A stretch of DNA of 22,867 nucleotides from JBMTVN01 sp046047235 (GCA_046047235.1 JBJOII010000069.1:1-22867), one strand, 5' to 3'; shown: positions 8,534-17,224, counted from the first letter of the stretch. The notes: a model not told the origin generated them from the letters alone. Program-made: numbers and translations.

Positions 8534-9118
8534 CTAACTCCCTTCCCCCTCTCGCTCCTCGCCAGGCAGAATGTCCTGCCCATGCTCACGCACAACCAAT
8601 ACCGGACACGGAGCATACCGCACTACATTCTCCGCCACACTCCCCACCAATACATGCCGCAAACCCGTGCGGCCATGCGTCGAAATCACAATCAGACTCG
8701 CACCCCACTCCCGCGCAGCCGCAGCAATCTCCTGCGCCGGCTGCCCCTGCAACACCTCCACCTCAAAACTCACACCCCCCTCAATCTCCCGACCCGCCAA
8801 TGCCTCCAGCTCCCTCAAACTCTGCTCCCGCCACTCCCCCTCAGGCACCGGAAAATCCACCGGACCAAACTCCGACCCGATAAAATAATTCGCCGGCATC
8901 ACATAAACTAAACGCAGCCGGGCCCCAGCCGGCCGGGCCATAGCCACCGCATACCGCAGCGCCTTCTGTGAACAATCAGAGAAATCCACCGGAACCAATA
9001 TGCGCCGGATCTCAAACGCAGAGACAGCACCCGGCTCAGCCGCAGCCAAGAGCCGCTCATCACTGCGATCGACCTCCACCACTACTCGGCCCGGACGAGG
9101 TGTCGGTTTGACTTTCAT
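8534..9118 (-). CDS. Universal stress protein, UspA family
   Basis: The single Usp domain starts at about residue 37 (IRRILVPVDFSDCSQKAL) and ends with the ATP-binding type signature GRTGLRHVLVGSVAENV (149-165) followed by PCPVLVV. Nucleotide binding is therefore likely. The 194-residue length exceeds the ~145 of a minimal UspA because of a 36-residue N-terminal lead and a charged C-terminal tail. The upstream segment has no clear Shine-Dalgarno, so a start nearer residue 35 cannot be excluded. First gene of the minus-strand group, divergent from degP and followed after 10 nt by the radical SAM gene. Usp genes near anaerobic redox genes are common; the exact role is unknown. Confidence 0.92.
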   Translation of the reverse strand: MKVKPTPRPGRVVVEVDRSDERLLAAAEPGAVSAFEIRRILVPVDFSDCSQKALRYAVAMARPAGARLRLVYVMPANYFIGSEFGPVDFPVPEGEWREQSLRELEALAGREIEGGVSFEVEVLQGQPAQEIAAAAREWGASLIVISTHGRTGLRHVLVGSVAENVVRYAPCPVLVVREHGQDILPGEEREGEGS

Positions 9119-9337
9119 CTTGAGTCGCCGGAACAGCCGCTAATCCAGCCTGTTCCTAATGCAGCCTAACCCCGAGCCAAAACACCACTACACGACCATT
9201 GCCAAGAAATGGGCGTATTTTGCAGGCCCACCAGCCCCACCCGCCAATCACTATTCCCAATCCAATCTTACCAACCTGTAATGCTGCAGAAATCCTGACG
9301 AAACCCGCCCGCGCTACATTCGACCCATGACATAAAC

Positions 9338-9358
9338 GAGCGGACCCAATGCCCGCTC
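9338..9358 (+). promoter_or_regulatory. Inverted repeat in the degP leader
   Basis: GAGCGG (9338-9343) and CCGCTC (9353-9358) flank a 9-nt centre, 24 nt before the degP ATG. The 264-bp divergent gap 9119-9382 holds no other gene. I see no convincing -35/-10 pair there. The dyad could be an operator or a leader hairpin for a stress-controlled protease. AAAGGA (9369-9374) near the ATG is a fair ribosome site. Confidence 0.3.
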
Positions 9359-9382
9359 ACAAACCACGAAAGGATCAGTGCC

Positions 9383-10891
9383 ATGAAATACCGCCGCTGG
9401 ATGTTCTGGAGCTCCGCCGCCCTCGTTGCCGGCGGCCTGCTCACCGCCGTTGTCGAAAAAACCCTCGCCCGGGAATCCCAACGCAATACCCCCCCACTCG
9501 AACTCAAAGTCGAAAGCTCAGCACCAGACCGCTCCGCCGGACTCGTGTCCAGCTACGCCCCCATGATCCAAAAAACCGCGCCAGCCGTGGTCAATGTCTT
9601 CACCAGCAAAACCATCCGCCGCCCCGATAACTCCGGCATGATGCCGTTCTTTAATGACCCCACCTTCCAACGCTTCTTCGGCGACCGATTCCGGCGCATG
9701 CCCCAAACCCCGCGCTCCTTCGAACAACGTAGCCTCGGCTCCGGTGTCATCGTCACCGCCAATGGCTACATCCTCACCAACGACCACGTCGTTAATGGCG
9801 CCGATGAAATCAAAATCACCTTCGAAAACTCCGGCAAAGAATACGAAGCCGAAATCATCGGACGTGACCCCGAAACCGATATAGCCGTGCTCAAAGTCGA
9901 CGCCGACAACCTCCCCCATGCCACGTTCGCCGATAGTGACCTCGTCCTCGTCGGCGATGTCGTCCTCGCCATCGGCAACCCCTTCGGCATCGGCCAAACG
10001 GTCACCCAAGGCATCGTCAGCGCAGTCGGCCGCGGAGGTATGGGAATCGAAAACTACGAGGACTTCATCCAAACCGATGCCGCCATCAATCCCGGTAATT
10101 CCGGCGGCGCTCTCGTCGATGCCCAAGGCCGCCTCGTCGGAATCAATACCGCCATCCTCAGCCAAACCGGCGGCAACCACGGCGTCGGCTTCGCCATCCC
10201 AGCCAACCTCGTCCGCTCCGTCCTCAACCAAATCGTCGATACAGGCGAAGTGCGCCGCGGCTTCCTCGGGGTCAATATCCAAAACCTCACCCCCGACCTC
10301 GCCGAAGCGTTCGGCCTCAAAAATAACCTCGGCGCCCTCGTCGCCGAAGTCACCAGCGATAGCGCCGCCGAAGCCGCCGGCATCCAACGCGGCGACGTCA
10401 TCACTGCAGTCAATGACAAGCCAGTCCGCGATAATAACAGCCTCCGTAACCTCATAGGCCAGGCTACCCCGGGCACCAAAGTCGAAATCACGCTCATGCG
10501 CAACGGCAAGGAAAAGTCTCTCACCGCCACGCTCAAGGCTTTGCCCGGAACGAAAGAACTCTCCGCCTCCAAACAAACCAACTCTCCCGAGGACGAAGGC
10601 GCCCTCCGCGGCGTAGGCGTCGCCGACCTCTCACCCCAAAACAAAAGCCAGTTCAATGTCCCGGACGAAATCGAAGGCGCCGTCATCAATGGTATCGACC
10701 CCGATAGCGATGCCTACCGCGCCGGTCTCCGCGAAGGGGACGTCATCCTCGAAATCAATCGGGAACGCGTCCGTAATGCCGAAGAAGCCGTCGAAGCCTG
10801 CAACGAATCCCGCGACGGCACCACTCTAGTCAATTTCTGGCGCGACGGCGCACATCGCTACGTCGTCGTCCGGGAAAAAATCGACCGCTGA
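9383..10891 (+). CDS. degP: HtrA/DegP-type periplasmic serine protease
   Basis: This Do/DegQ-like protease degrades or refolds damaged envelope proteins. The N-terminus (MKYRRW, then a hydrophobic stretch at about 7-23) is a signal peptide or anchor, with TLARES as a possible cleavage region. The trypsin-like domain shows the full triad: His135 in TNDHVV, Asp166 in ETDIAVL and Ser240 in NPGNSGGAL. An extended loop rich in Phe, Arg and Pro (about 80-115) precedes it, like the LA loop of DegP. Two PDZ domains follow, at about 293-385 (RRGFLGVNIQ...GIQRGDVI) and 408-500 (GVGVADLS...GLREGDVI). At 502 residues the length is normal. AAAGGA lies 8 nt before the ATG. A two-component system follows downstream. 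Confidence 0.96.
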   Translation: MKYRRWMFWSSAALVAGGLLTAVVEKTLARESQRNTPPLELKVESSAPDRSAGLVSSYAPMIQKTAPAVVNVFTSKTIRRPDNSGMMPFFNDPTFQRFFGDRFRRMPQTPRSFEQRSLGSGVIVTANGYILTNDHVVNGADEIKITFENSGKEYEAEIIGRDPETDIAVLKVDADNLPHATFADSDLVLVGDVVLAIGNPFGIGQTVTQGIVSAVGRGGMGIENYEDFIQTDAAINPGNSGGALVDAQGRLVGINTAILSQTGGNHGVGFAIPANLVRSVLNQIVDTGEVRRGFLGVNIQNLTPDLAEAFGLKNNLGALVAEVTSDSAAEAAGIQRGDVITAVNDKPVRDNNSLRNLIGQATPGTKVEITLMRNGKEKSLTATLKALPGTKELSASKQTNSPEDEGALRGVGVADLSPQNKSQFNVPDEIEGAVINGIDPDSDAYRAGLREGDVILEINRERVRNAEEAVEACNESRDGTTLVNFWRDGAHRYVVVREKIDR

Positions 10892-10921
10892 TCGGGCAAC
10901 AGCAGTCGAACTGGGTTGGAC

Positions 10922-10953
10922 AGGCCGGGATCGGAGCAACACGATCCCGGCCT
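10922..10953 (+). terminator. Perfect 12-bp hairpin after degP
   Basis: AGGCCGGGATCG (10922-10933) and CGATCCCGGCCT (10942-10953) form a perfect 12-bp stem with an 8-nt loop, starting 31 nt after the degP stop. It is followed by CACCACAAATAG and not by a U-run. It is the strongest hairpin in the window and probably ends or processes the degP transcript before the regulator genes. Being symmetric, it could also be a protein-binding dyad for the downstream operon. Confidence 0.6.
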
Positions 10954-11027
10954 CACCACAAATAGACCCCACCCCCCCTTTTCACCATTGGACACTCCCC
11001 CGGCATATGGCACCTTCACCCCCAATC

Positions 11028-11699
11028 ATGCGTATCCTCGTGGTGGAAGATGACTCGAAGATCGCCTCCTTCGTCGTAAATGGCCTGCGCCAGGGAGGCT
11101 TCGCCGTCGATCATGCCGCCGACGGCGAACACGCCCTCGACCTCGCCTCCTCCACCCCCTACGACGCCGCCGTCGTCGATATCATGCTCCCTAAACTCGA
11201 CGGCATCACCCTCGTCAGCCAACTCCGCTCCCAAAACATCAGCACCCCGGTCCTCTTCCTCAGCGCCAAAAGCTCCGTCGATGACCGCGTCCGCGGACTC
11301 CAGGCCGGCGGTGATGATTACCTCGTCAAACCTTTCGCCTTTAGTGAACTCCTCGCTCGCGTCCAAGCCCTCATCCGCCGCTCCCACCGCGAAACAGAAC
11401 CCACCTCCCTCAAGATCGCCGACCTCGAACTCAACCTCATCAACCGCACCGTCTACCGCGCCGGCAAAAAAATCGAACTCCAAACCCGCGAGTTCCAACT
11501 CCTCGAATACCTCATGCGCAACGCCGGCCGCGCCGTATCCAAAACCCTCATCCTCGAACACGTCTGGGACTATAGCTTCGACCCCCAAACCAATGTCGTC
11601 GATGTCGTGATCTGCCGCCTCCGCACCAAGATCGACCGCGACTTCGACCTCAAACTCATCCATACCCTCCGGGGCGTCGGCTATGTCCTCCGCACCTGA
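11028..11699 (+). CDS. OmpR-family response regulator
   Basis: The start MRILVVEDD at 11028 gives 223 residues, the common length and opening for this family; an in-frame ATG at 11007 would add seven residues without support. The receiver domain has the acidic pair after VVE, phosphoacceptor Asp51 in VVDIMLPKLDG and the conserved Lys in YLVKPFAF. The C-terminal winged helix contains LQTREFQLLEYLM, HVWDYSFD and the end RGVGYVLRT, closest by eye to the CusR/CopR branch. The stop overlaps the kinase start by 17 nt, so the two are co-translated. It probably controls transcription of an envelope or metal response, perhaps including degP upstream; no target site was identified. Confidence 0.95.
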   Translation: MRILVVEDDSKIASFVVNGLRQGGFAVDHAADGEHALDLASSTPYDAAVVDIMLPKLDGITLVSQLRSQNISTPVLFLSAKSSVDDRVRGLQAGGDDYLVKPFAFSELLARVQALIRRSHRETEPTSLKIADLELNLINRTVYRAGKKIELQTREFQLLEYLMRNAGRAVSKTLILEHVWDYSFDPQTNVVDVVICRLRTKIDRDFDLKLIHTLRGVGYVLRT

Positions 11700-13131
11700 A
11701 CCACACACCACCACCAGACAAGGCAGCTTCGCCCGACGCCTCAACGTCTGGTACGCCACCTCCCTCATCCTCGGAACCTCCTTCCTCTTCTTCAGCACCT
11801 ACCTCATCCTCTCCCGCACCATCCAAAACCAGGAACGTCAAACCATCCTCGAAAGACTCGAGGAATACCGCGCCTGGTACTCCAGCGGCGGACTGCGCCT
11901 CCTCAGCCAACGCTTCTACGCCACCCGCCGCGGTGACCCCCAGGCCTTCTTCGTCCGTGTCATCGGCCCCGATAAAACCGCCCAGTTCCTCAGCACCCCC
12001 GAAAACTGGGGCAACCTCAACCTCGACCAAATCCAAGTCGAACCCCTGGAACAAGACCGCGCCTGGGCCCTCCTCACCGGACGCGATGAACACCAGATCT
12101 GGCTCATCGGTGCCGCCCTCCTCCCCGACCGCAATATCCTCCAGGTCGGCAAAAGCACCACCCAAAGCCATACGCTCCTCCGCCGCTTCCAATGGGTATT
12201 CGCCCTCTCCATGATCGGGGTCGTCATCATCGGCGCCTACGGCGGCGCCTGGATCACCCACCGCGCCCTCACCCCCATCCGCGACCTCGCCGCCACTGTC
12301 CAGTCCATCCTCGCCACCGGCAAAACCGATGCCCGCGTCCCCACCCGGCCCGCCCAGGACGAACTCGGCGAACTCACCCTCCTCTTCAATCAAATGCTCG
12401 AGAAAAATGACCAGCTCATACAAGGCATGCGCGATGCCCTCGATAATGTCGCCCATGACCTCAGAACCCCCCTCACCCGCCTCCGTAACGGCGCCGAACA
12501 AGCCCTCGACCATCCCGACGATACCCCGCGCCTCCACGATGCCCTCGCCGATGCCATCGAGGAATCCGACCGCGTCCTCACCATGCTCCGCGCCCTCATG
12601 GACGTCGCAGAAGCAGAAACCGGAACCATGCACCTCAACCTCACCCAGGTGAACCTAAACCAGCTCTGCGCAGAAGTCGTCGACCTCTACTCCATCCTCG
12701 CGGAAGAAAAATCCATCTCCCTCACCAGCCAACTCACCCCCAACATCACTCTCACCGCCGACCGAGTCCGCCTCCAGCAAGCCCTCGCAAACCTCCTCGA
12801 CAACGCCGTCAAATACACCCCGATCCACGGCCAGATCTCGCTCACCACCAAGTCCACCCACGACACAATCCGTATCGAAGTCATCGACACCGGCCTCGGC
12901 ATCCCCCCACACGACCTCCCCCGCATCTGGCAACGCCTCTACCGAGGTGACAAAAGCCGCAGCGAAAAAGGTCTCGGACTCGGACTCAGCACGGTCAAAG
13001 CCGTGGTGGAAGCCCACAAAGGATCGGTCTCCGTCGAAAGCACCCCCGACCAAGGCTCACGCTTCTCCATCCTCCTCCCCAGCCAGTTACCCGTAGCCCA
13101 AACCAGCCAGCCACCTATCCCGAACCAATAA
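11683..13131 (+). CDS. Sensor histidine kinase, HAMP-containing
   Basis: The 482-residue membrane kinase pairs with the overlapping regulator. A first membrane helix (about 22-44), a periplasmic domain of ~120 residues, a second helix (about 169-192) and a HAMP linker (about 190-245) are followed by the DHp helix with phosphoacceptor His258 in NVAHDLRTPLTRLR. The ATPase domain has the N-box ANLLDNAVKYT, the G1 box DTGLGIPP and the G2 box KGLGLGLSTVKAVVE. This is the classical EnvZ/CusS architecture. The periplasmic part contains no cysteine or histidine-rich metal site that I can see, so the signal is unknown. A Pro/Gln-rich tail ends the protein. It converges on the CoA-transferase gene, 56 nt away. 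Confidence 0.95.
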   Translation: MSSAPEPHTTTRQGSFARRLNVWYATSLILGTSFLFFSTYLILSRTIQNQERQTILERLEEYRAWYSSGGLRLLSQRFYATRRGDPQAFFVRVIGPDKTAQFLSTPENWGNLNLDQIQVEPLEQDRAWALLTGRDEHQIWLIGAALLPDRNILQVGKSTTQSHTLLRRFQWVFALSMIGVVIIGAYGGAWITHRALTPIRDLAATVQSILATGKTDARVPTRPAQDELGELTLLFNQMLEKNDQLIQGMRDALDNVAHDLRTPLTRLRNGAEQALDHPDDTPRLHDALADAIEESDRVLTMLRALMDVAEAETGTMHLNLTQVNLNQLCAEVVDLYSILAEEKSISLTSQLTPNITLTADRVRLQQALANLLDNAVKYTPIHGQISLTTKSTHDTIRIEVIDTGLGIPPHDLPRIWQRLYRGDKSRSEKGLGLGLSTVKAVVEAHKGSVSVESTPDQGSRFSILLPSQLPVAQTSQPPIPNQ

Positions 13132-13187
13132 GACCCCGTAGCCAAACCGCCCGGGGCCACCCCCACAAAGTCGCCAACTAGAACACC

Positions 13188-15062
13188 TCAGTCAAAGTCC
13201 ATCTGGTAGCTGTAAACACCCCCGCTCAGCTTGCATTGGGTCTTCAGGTTGCTCTTGTTGAAAACCTTCTGCATCGGCTTGTTCTCCGCCAATACCTCCG
13301 CCGTAAACCCGCGAATGCCGTTGCGACGGGCTATCCGCTGCAAATACCGGAACAGAAACGTCCCCACACCCTTCTGCTGCCACTCGTCCACCACCGTAAA
13401 CGCAATCTCAGCCCGGTTGGTCTTCGGATCCAGCCAGTAACGCCCCACCGCTACAATGTCCTCCCCGTGCGCCTCCGGAACCGTCCCCACAATCGCCACC
13501 TCGTTCCGGTGATCAATGAACACGAAATCACGAATCTGCTTCCGCGGGATCCGCTTCACCATGCTCATGAACCGATAGTAAATCGTCTGCTGCGACAACT
13601 GGTAAAATAAATGCCGCATCCCCTGCTCGTCGGTCGGATGAATCGGCCGGAACGTCACCTGCACACCCTCCGGCGTCACAAAAGTCGTATACAACTCCCG
13701 CGGACCCACCACAATCTGACGCTCCTTCTCCCCCGCATCCACCGAGATCAATTTCGCCTCAATCGCATCATGCAAGAGCTGCGCCTGAAACTTCGGATGC
13801 GCCACGCTAATCAACGCCAACGCCCGCTCCTGAATGCTCTTCCCATGCAAATACGCCACCCCAAACTCCGTCACCACGTAATGCACATCCCCTCGCGTAG
13901 TAACCACCCCGGACCCCGGACTCAACTGACATACCACCCGCGATACCTCCCCGTCCCGCGCCGTCGACGGCAACGCAATGATCGCCTTGCCCCCCTCCGC
14001 CCGAGCCGCACCCCGGTTGAAATCTACCTGCCCGCCAATCCCTGAAAAAAACTTCGACCCGATAGAATCCGCACAAACCTGCCCCGTCAAATCCACCTCC
14101 AACGCCGTGTTCACCGCCGTCATCTTGTGCTGCTGCGTAATCGTGATCAAATCGTTCACATACTCGGTCGGATGAAAGGAAAACACCGGATTGTTGTCGA
14201 TGAAGTCATACAGCTTCCGCGTCCCCAGACAAAAACTCGCCACCACCTTCCCCCGATCCAATGACTTCCGCTGCCCGTTGATCACCCCCGCCTTCACCAA
14301 ATCCACGATGTCATCGGTGATCATTTCCGTGTGGATCCCAATGTTCTTCTTGTCCTTCAAGAACGGCAGCAACGCATGCGGAATCCGCCCAATCCCCAGC
14401 TCCAACGTCGCCCCATCCTCAATCAACGGCGAGATGTACTCCGCAATCTGGCGCGTCGTATCCGTGATATCCAGCATTCGCACCTCATGAACCGGATCCT
14501 CCACCGGCACCAGCACGTCGATGTCAAAGACATGCAGATGCGAATTCCCCAGCGTCCGCGGCATGTTCGGATTCACCTGCGCAATCACCAGCGAAGCATT
14601 CTCCGCCGCCGACTTCACAATGTCCACCGACACCCCAAGACTGCATCGCCCCTGCTCGTCCGGCGGCGTCACCTGAATCAAGGCCACATCAATCGGAATC
14701 TGCCCGCTGTTAAATAACCGCGGAATGTCCGACAAAAAGATCGGCGTGTAATCCCCTAATCCCTCCTGAATCAAAGCACGAACGTTCTGCGCAATGAAAA
14801 AGCTGTTCACCCGAAATGATTGCACCAGACGCTCATGCGCATACGGCGCATCACCAAACGTCAGTAAATGCACAATCTCCACGTCCGTTAACTCCTCGGC
14901 CCGCTTCGCCAATGCAGTCACCAGCTTCAATGGCTCCGCACATGCAGTGCCAATGAAAACACGCTCTCCAGGCTTGATCCGCGTCACCGCCGCCTCGGGC
15001 GTCGTAATCATGCCTTGATACTTCTGCTGCCAGTCAGGATCGTAACTCAACTTCGGTTTCAT
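13188..15062 (-). CDS. Acetyl-CoA hydrolase/CoA-transferase fused to a GNAT acetyltransferase
   Basis: Residues 1 to about 460 form a CoA-transferase family I / 4-hydroxybutyrate CoA-transferase-like enzyme. GIHTEM carries the likely catalytic Glu246, and FFSGIGGQVDFNRGA with IIALPSTA are the conserved C-lobe motifs. It would exchange CoA between acetyl-CoA or another acyl-CoA and a carboxylate. Residues from about 467 are a GNAT domain: VTFRPIHPTDEQGM opens it, AEIAFTVVDEWQQKGVG is the acetyl-CoA binding motif (Q562-G567), and ENKPMQKVF follows. Fusions of this kind are known by name in RefSeq. The gene starts 8 nt after the stop of the acetyl-CoA synthetase gene, with no Shine-Dalgarno, so coupled translation is likely. 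The GNAT half may acetylate lysines on partner enzymes; that is inference. Confidence 0.93.
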   Translation of the reverse strand: MKPKLSYDPDWQQKYQGMITTPEAAVTRIKPGERVFIGTACAEPLKLVTALAKRAEELTDVEIVHLLTFGDAPYAHERLVQSFRVNSFFIAQNVRALIQEGLGDYTPIFLSDIPRLFNSGQIPIDVALIQVTPPDEQGRCSLGVSVDIVKSAAENASLVIAQVNPNMPRTLGNSHLHVFDIDVLVPVEDPVHEVRMLDITDTTRQIAEYISPLIEDGATLELGIGRIPHALLPFLKDKKNIGIHTEMITDDIVDLVKAGVINGQRKSLDRGKVVASFCLGTRKLYDFIDNNPVFSFHPTEYVNDLITITQQHKMTAVNTALEVDLTGQVCADSIGSKFFSGIGGQVDFNRGAARAEGGKAIIALPSTARDGEVSRVVCQLSPGSGVVTTRGDVHYVVTEFGVAYLHGKSIQERALALISVAHPKFQAQLLHDAIEAKLISVDAGEKERQIVVGPRELYTTFVTPEGVQVTFRPIHPTDEQGMRHLFYQLSQQTIYYRFMSMVKRIPRKQIRDFVFIDHRNEVAIVGTVPEAHGEDIVAVGRYWLDPKTNRAEIAFTVVDEWQQKGVGTFLFRYLQRIARRNGIRGFTAEVLAENKPMQKVFNKSNLKTQCKLSGGVYSYQMDFD

Positions 15063-15070
15063 GTTCAGGA

Positions 15071-17167
15071 CTAAGCGGAAGGAGCCAGTGTCATCCGGGC
15101 ATCAGCGGCATATGCCTCCGTGCCCACTTCGCCAACAATAAACGGATTGATGTCCAGTTCAGCTATCTCAGGGTAGTCGGTCGAAAGCTGGCTGATGCGC
15201 TGCAACGCCTCCGCGATCGCCTCCATGTCCGCAGGCTTCTGCCCCCGCGCCCCCTTCAACAACCCATATGAGCGCGTCAACTTCAGCATCTGCATCGCTT
15301 CGCTCGCCGTAATCGGCGCCAAATGGAAGGCCACATCCTTCAAGACCTCCACAAAAATGCCGCCCAACCCAAACATCAGCATCGGCCCAAACTGCGGATC
15401 CCGCGTCAAACCCAGAATCACCTCGCGCCCACGCCGCCCCATCCGCTCCACATACACGCCGCGAATTGACGCCTTCGGCGACCTCCGACGCGCCCGCGCC
15501 ATGATCAAATCCCACCCGTCCCGCACAGCATCCGCACTCGAAAGATTGATCACCACACCGCCAATGTCCGACTTGTGGATGATGTCCGGCGATACCACCT
15601 TCAAGACCACCGGATACCCGATGCGCTCCGCCGCCTCCACCGCCTCATCCTGATCCGTAGCCAGCGCGCTCGGCAAAACCCGAAAACCATACGCCTCCAA
15701 AATGTCCTTCGCCTCCACCTCGCTGATCTGATTCTGACCCATCCGCTTATACTTGGTCAGTATCCGGTCCACCCGACGCCGGTTCACCGGAAACCGCACC
15801 ACGATGCGCGTAGGCCGACGCTTCCACTCCCGGTAATCCAGCATCGAACGCAATGCATGAATGGCACGCTCCGGTGAGGGATAGTTCGGAATGCCCACGG
15901 ACGTCAGGTAGTCCTGAGCCTGAAACACTTCCTGCCCCCCCATAAACGCCGCCAAAATCGGCTTCCTCCCCGTGTTGTGCTGGTTCAACTCCTGCGCCAG
16001 CTTGATCGGCTGTGTCATGTTTTGCGGCGTCGCCAACACCACAATCGCATCCGTGTTCGGATCCTCCTGCAACACTTTCAACGAATTCACATAGCGCTCC
16101 GGATCCGCATCCCCAATCACGTCCACCGGATTCCCCAAGGCCGCCGTCGGCGGCAAACACGCCCTCAACTTCTCCAATGCCCCCTCAGTCGGCGTCTCCA
16201 GCTGAAACCCGTTCGCCTCAGCCGCATCCGCCGCCATAATCCCCGGCCCCCCGGCATTCGTGATGATCGTTACCCGGTTCCCCGTCGGCAAAGGCTGCAT
16301 CCCCAACGCCAATGCATAGTCAAATAACCGCTCGAAATTCTCCGCCCGGATTACACCGGAATGCTTGAACGCCGCCGTATACGCCTCGTCAGCCCCAGCC
16401 AGACTGCCCGTGTGCGATGAAGCCGCCTTCGCCCCCGCCTGCGTCGTGCCCGCCTTCAATACCACTACCGGCTTGCGCGTCGCACACTGCTCCGCAACCT
16501 GCAAAAACTTCGCCCCCTCGGTGATGTTCTCCAAATACCCGACAATCACCGAGGTCTCCTTGTCGTCAGCAAACGCCTCTAGAAAATCCACCTCATCCAA
16601 ATCCGCCTTGTTCCCCAAACTCACCACCTTCGCCACCCCAATCTTCTTGCTCGCACACCAGTCCAAAATCGCCACACACAACGCTCCAGACTGTGAAATG
16701 ATCGAAATCTTGCCTGGAGGCGGCATCGCAGGAGCAAACGTCGCATTCAGCCCGTTCGCCGTGTTCAGCGCCCCAATGCAGTTCGGCCCTAACATCCGAA
16801 CCCCGTTCTTCTTGCACAACTCCGCCAACTCCCGCTCCATCGCCAACCCCTCAGCCCCAACTTCCTTGAAACCCGCAGTAATGGTGATAATCGCCTTCGC
16901 CCCAGCATTGATGCACGACCGCACCGCATCCACACACACCTTCGTCGGTACCGCCACAATCCCCAGATCAATCGGTTGCTTATATTCCCTAAGATCCTTG
17001 TAACACTTTAACCCCATGATCTCGGAAGCACTCAAACTCACCGGAACAATCTCCCCCTTGAACCCCCCGCGAGTCAGGTTCGACATGATCTCATACCCCA
17101 CCTTGCCCGGACTCCGCGATGCCCCGATCACCGCCAACGACTTGGGATAAAGTAATTCTTTAAGCAT
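15071..17167 (-). CDS. ADP-forming acetate--CoA ligase (acetyl-CoA synthetase), fused alpha and beta parts
   Basis: The 698-residue protein joins a CoA-binding domain (LYPKSLAVIGASRSPGKVG), succinyl-CoA-ligase-like domains and a C-terminal ATP-grasp domain (from about 475: ISEVEAKDILEAYGFRVLPS). The phosphorylated histidine is present: His252 in SSHTGSLAG. The second histidine known to relay phosphate in this family is kept as His531 in HKSDIGG. Both suggest an active enzyme converting acetyl-CoA, ADP and phosphate to acetate and ATP. Unlike Pat/YfiQ protein acetyltransferases it has no C-terminal GNAT domain; that domain sits in the next gene instead. First gene of a two-gene operon, preceded 39 nt upstream by a perfect dyad. 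No strong Shine-Dalgarno is visible. Acyl specificity beyond acetyl cannot be read. Confidence 0.95.
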   Translation of the reverse strand: MLKELLYPKSLAVIGASRSPGKVGYEIMSNLTRGGFKGEIVPVSLSASEIMGLKCYKDLREYKQPIDLGIVAVPTKVCVDAVRSCINAGAKAIITITAGFKEVGAEGLAMERELAELCKKNGVRMLGPNCIGALNTANGLNATFAPAMPPPGKISIISQSGALCVAILDWCASKKIGVAKVVSLGNKADLDEVDFLEAFADDKETSVIVGYLENITEGAKFLQVAEQCATRKPVVVLKAGTTQAGAKAASSHTGSLAGADEAYTAAFKHSGVIRAENFERLFDYALALGMQPLPTGNRVTIITNAGGPGIMAADAAEANGFQLETPTEGALEKLRACLPPTAALGNPVDVIGDADPERYVNSLKVLQEDPNTDAIVVLATPQNMTQPIKLAQELNQHNTGRKPILAAFMGGQEVFQAQDYLTSVGIPNYPSPERAIHALRSMLDYREWKRRPTRIVVRFPVNRRRVDRILTKYKRMGQNQISEVEAKDILEAYGFRVLPSALATDQDEAVEAAERIGYPVVLKVVSPDIIHKSDIGGVVINLSSADAVRDGWDLIMARARRRSPKASIRGVYVERMGRRGREVILGLTRDPQFGPMLMFGLGGIFVEVLKDVAFHLAPITASEAMQMLKLTRSYGLLKGARGQKPADMEAIAEALQRISQLSTDYPEIAELDINPFIVGEVGTEAYAADARMTLAPSA

Positions 17168-17205
17168 GATTCAGCCGTAGCTCATCTTTGCAGCTCTCAC
17201 CGCAA

Positions 17206-17224
17206 GAAAGGTTAACTACCTTTC
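17206..17224. promoter_or_regulatory. Perfect dyad upstream of the acetate operon, candidate operator
   Basis: GAAAGGT and ACCTTTC are perfect inverted repeats around a 5-nt centre (GAAAGGTTAACTACCTTTC). The site lies 39 nt before the ATG of the ADP-forming synthetase gene and just over 400 nt before uvrB. Size and symmetry are those of a dimeric repressor site; a short leader hairpin is the alternative. The regulator is unknown. Confidence 0.45.

Noticed and set aside
9518..10576. 352-codon open frame antisense to degP
   Set aside because: It mirrors the degP codons, is Gly/Asp/Glu/Val repetitive without a recognisable domain, and is explained by the strand bias and C-ending codons of degP.
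11656..12633. 325-codon open frame antisense to the histidine kinase
   Set aside because: Low-complexity Gly/Glu/Asp composition with no family motif; the opposite strand encodes a complete kinase.
13134..13156. Possible bidirectional terminator CCCCG/CGGGG between the kinase and CoA-transferase genes
   Set aside because: Only 5 bp with a 13-nt loop and no U-run on either side; expected by chance in this GC-rich sequence.
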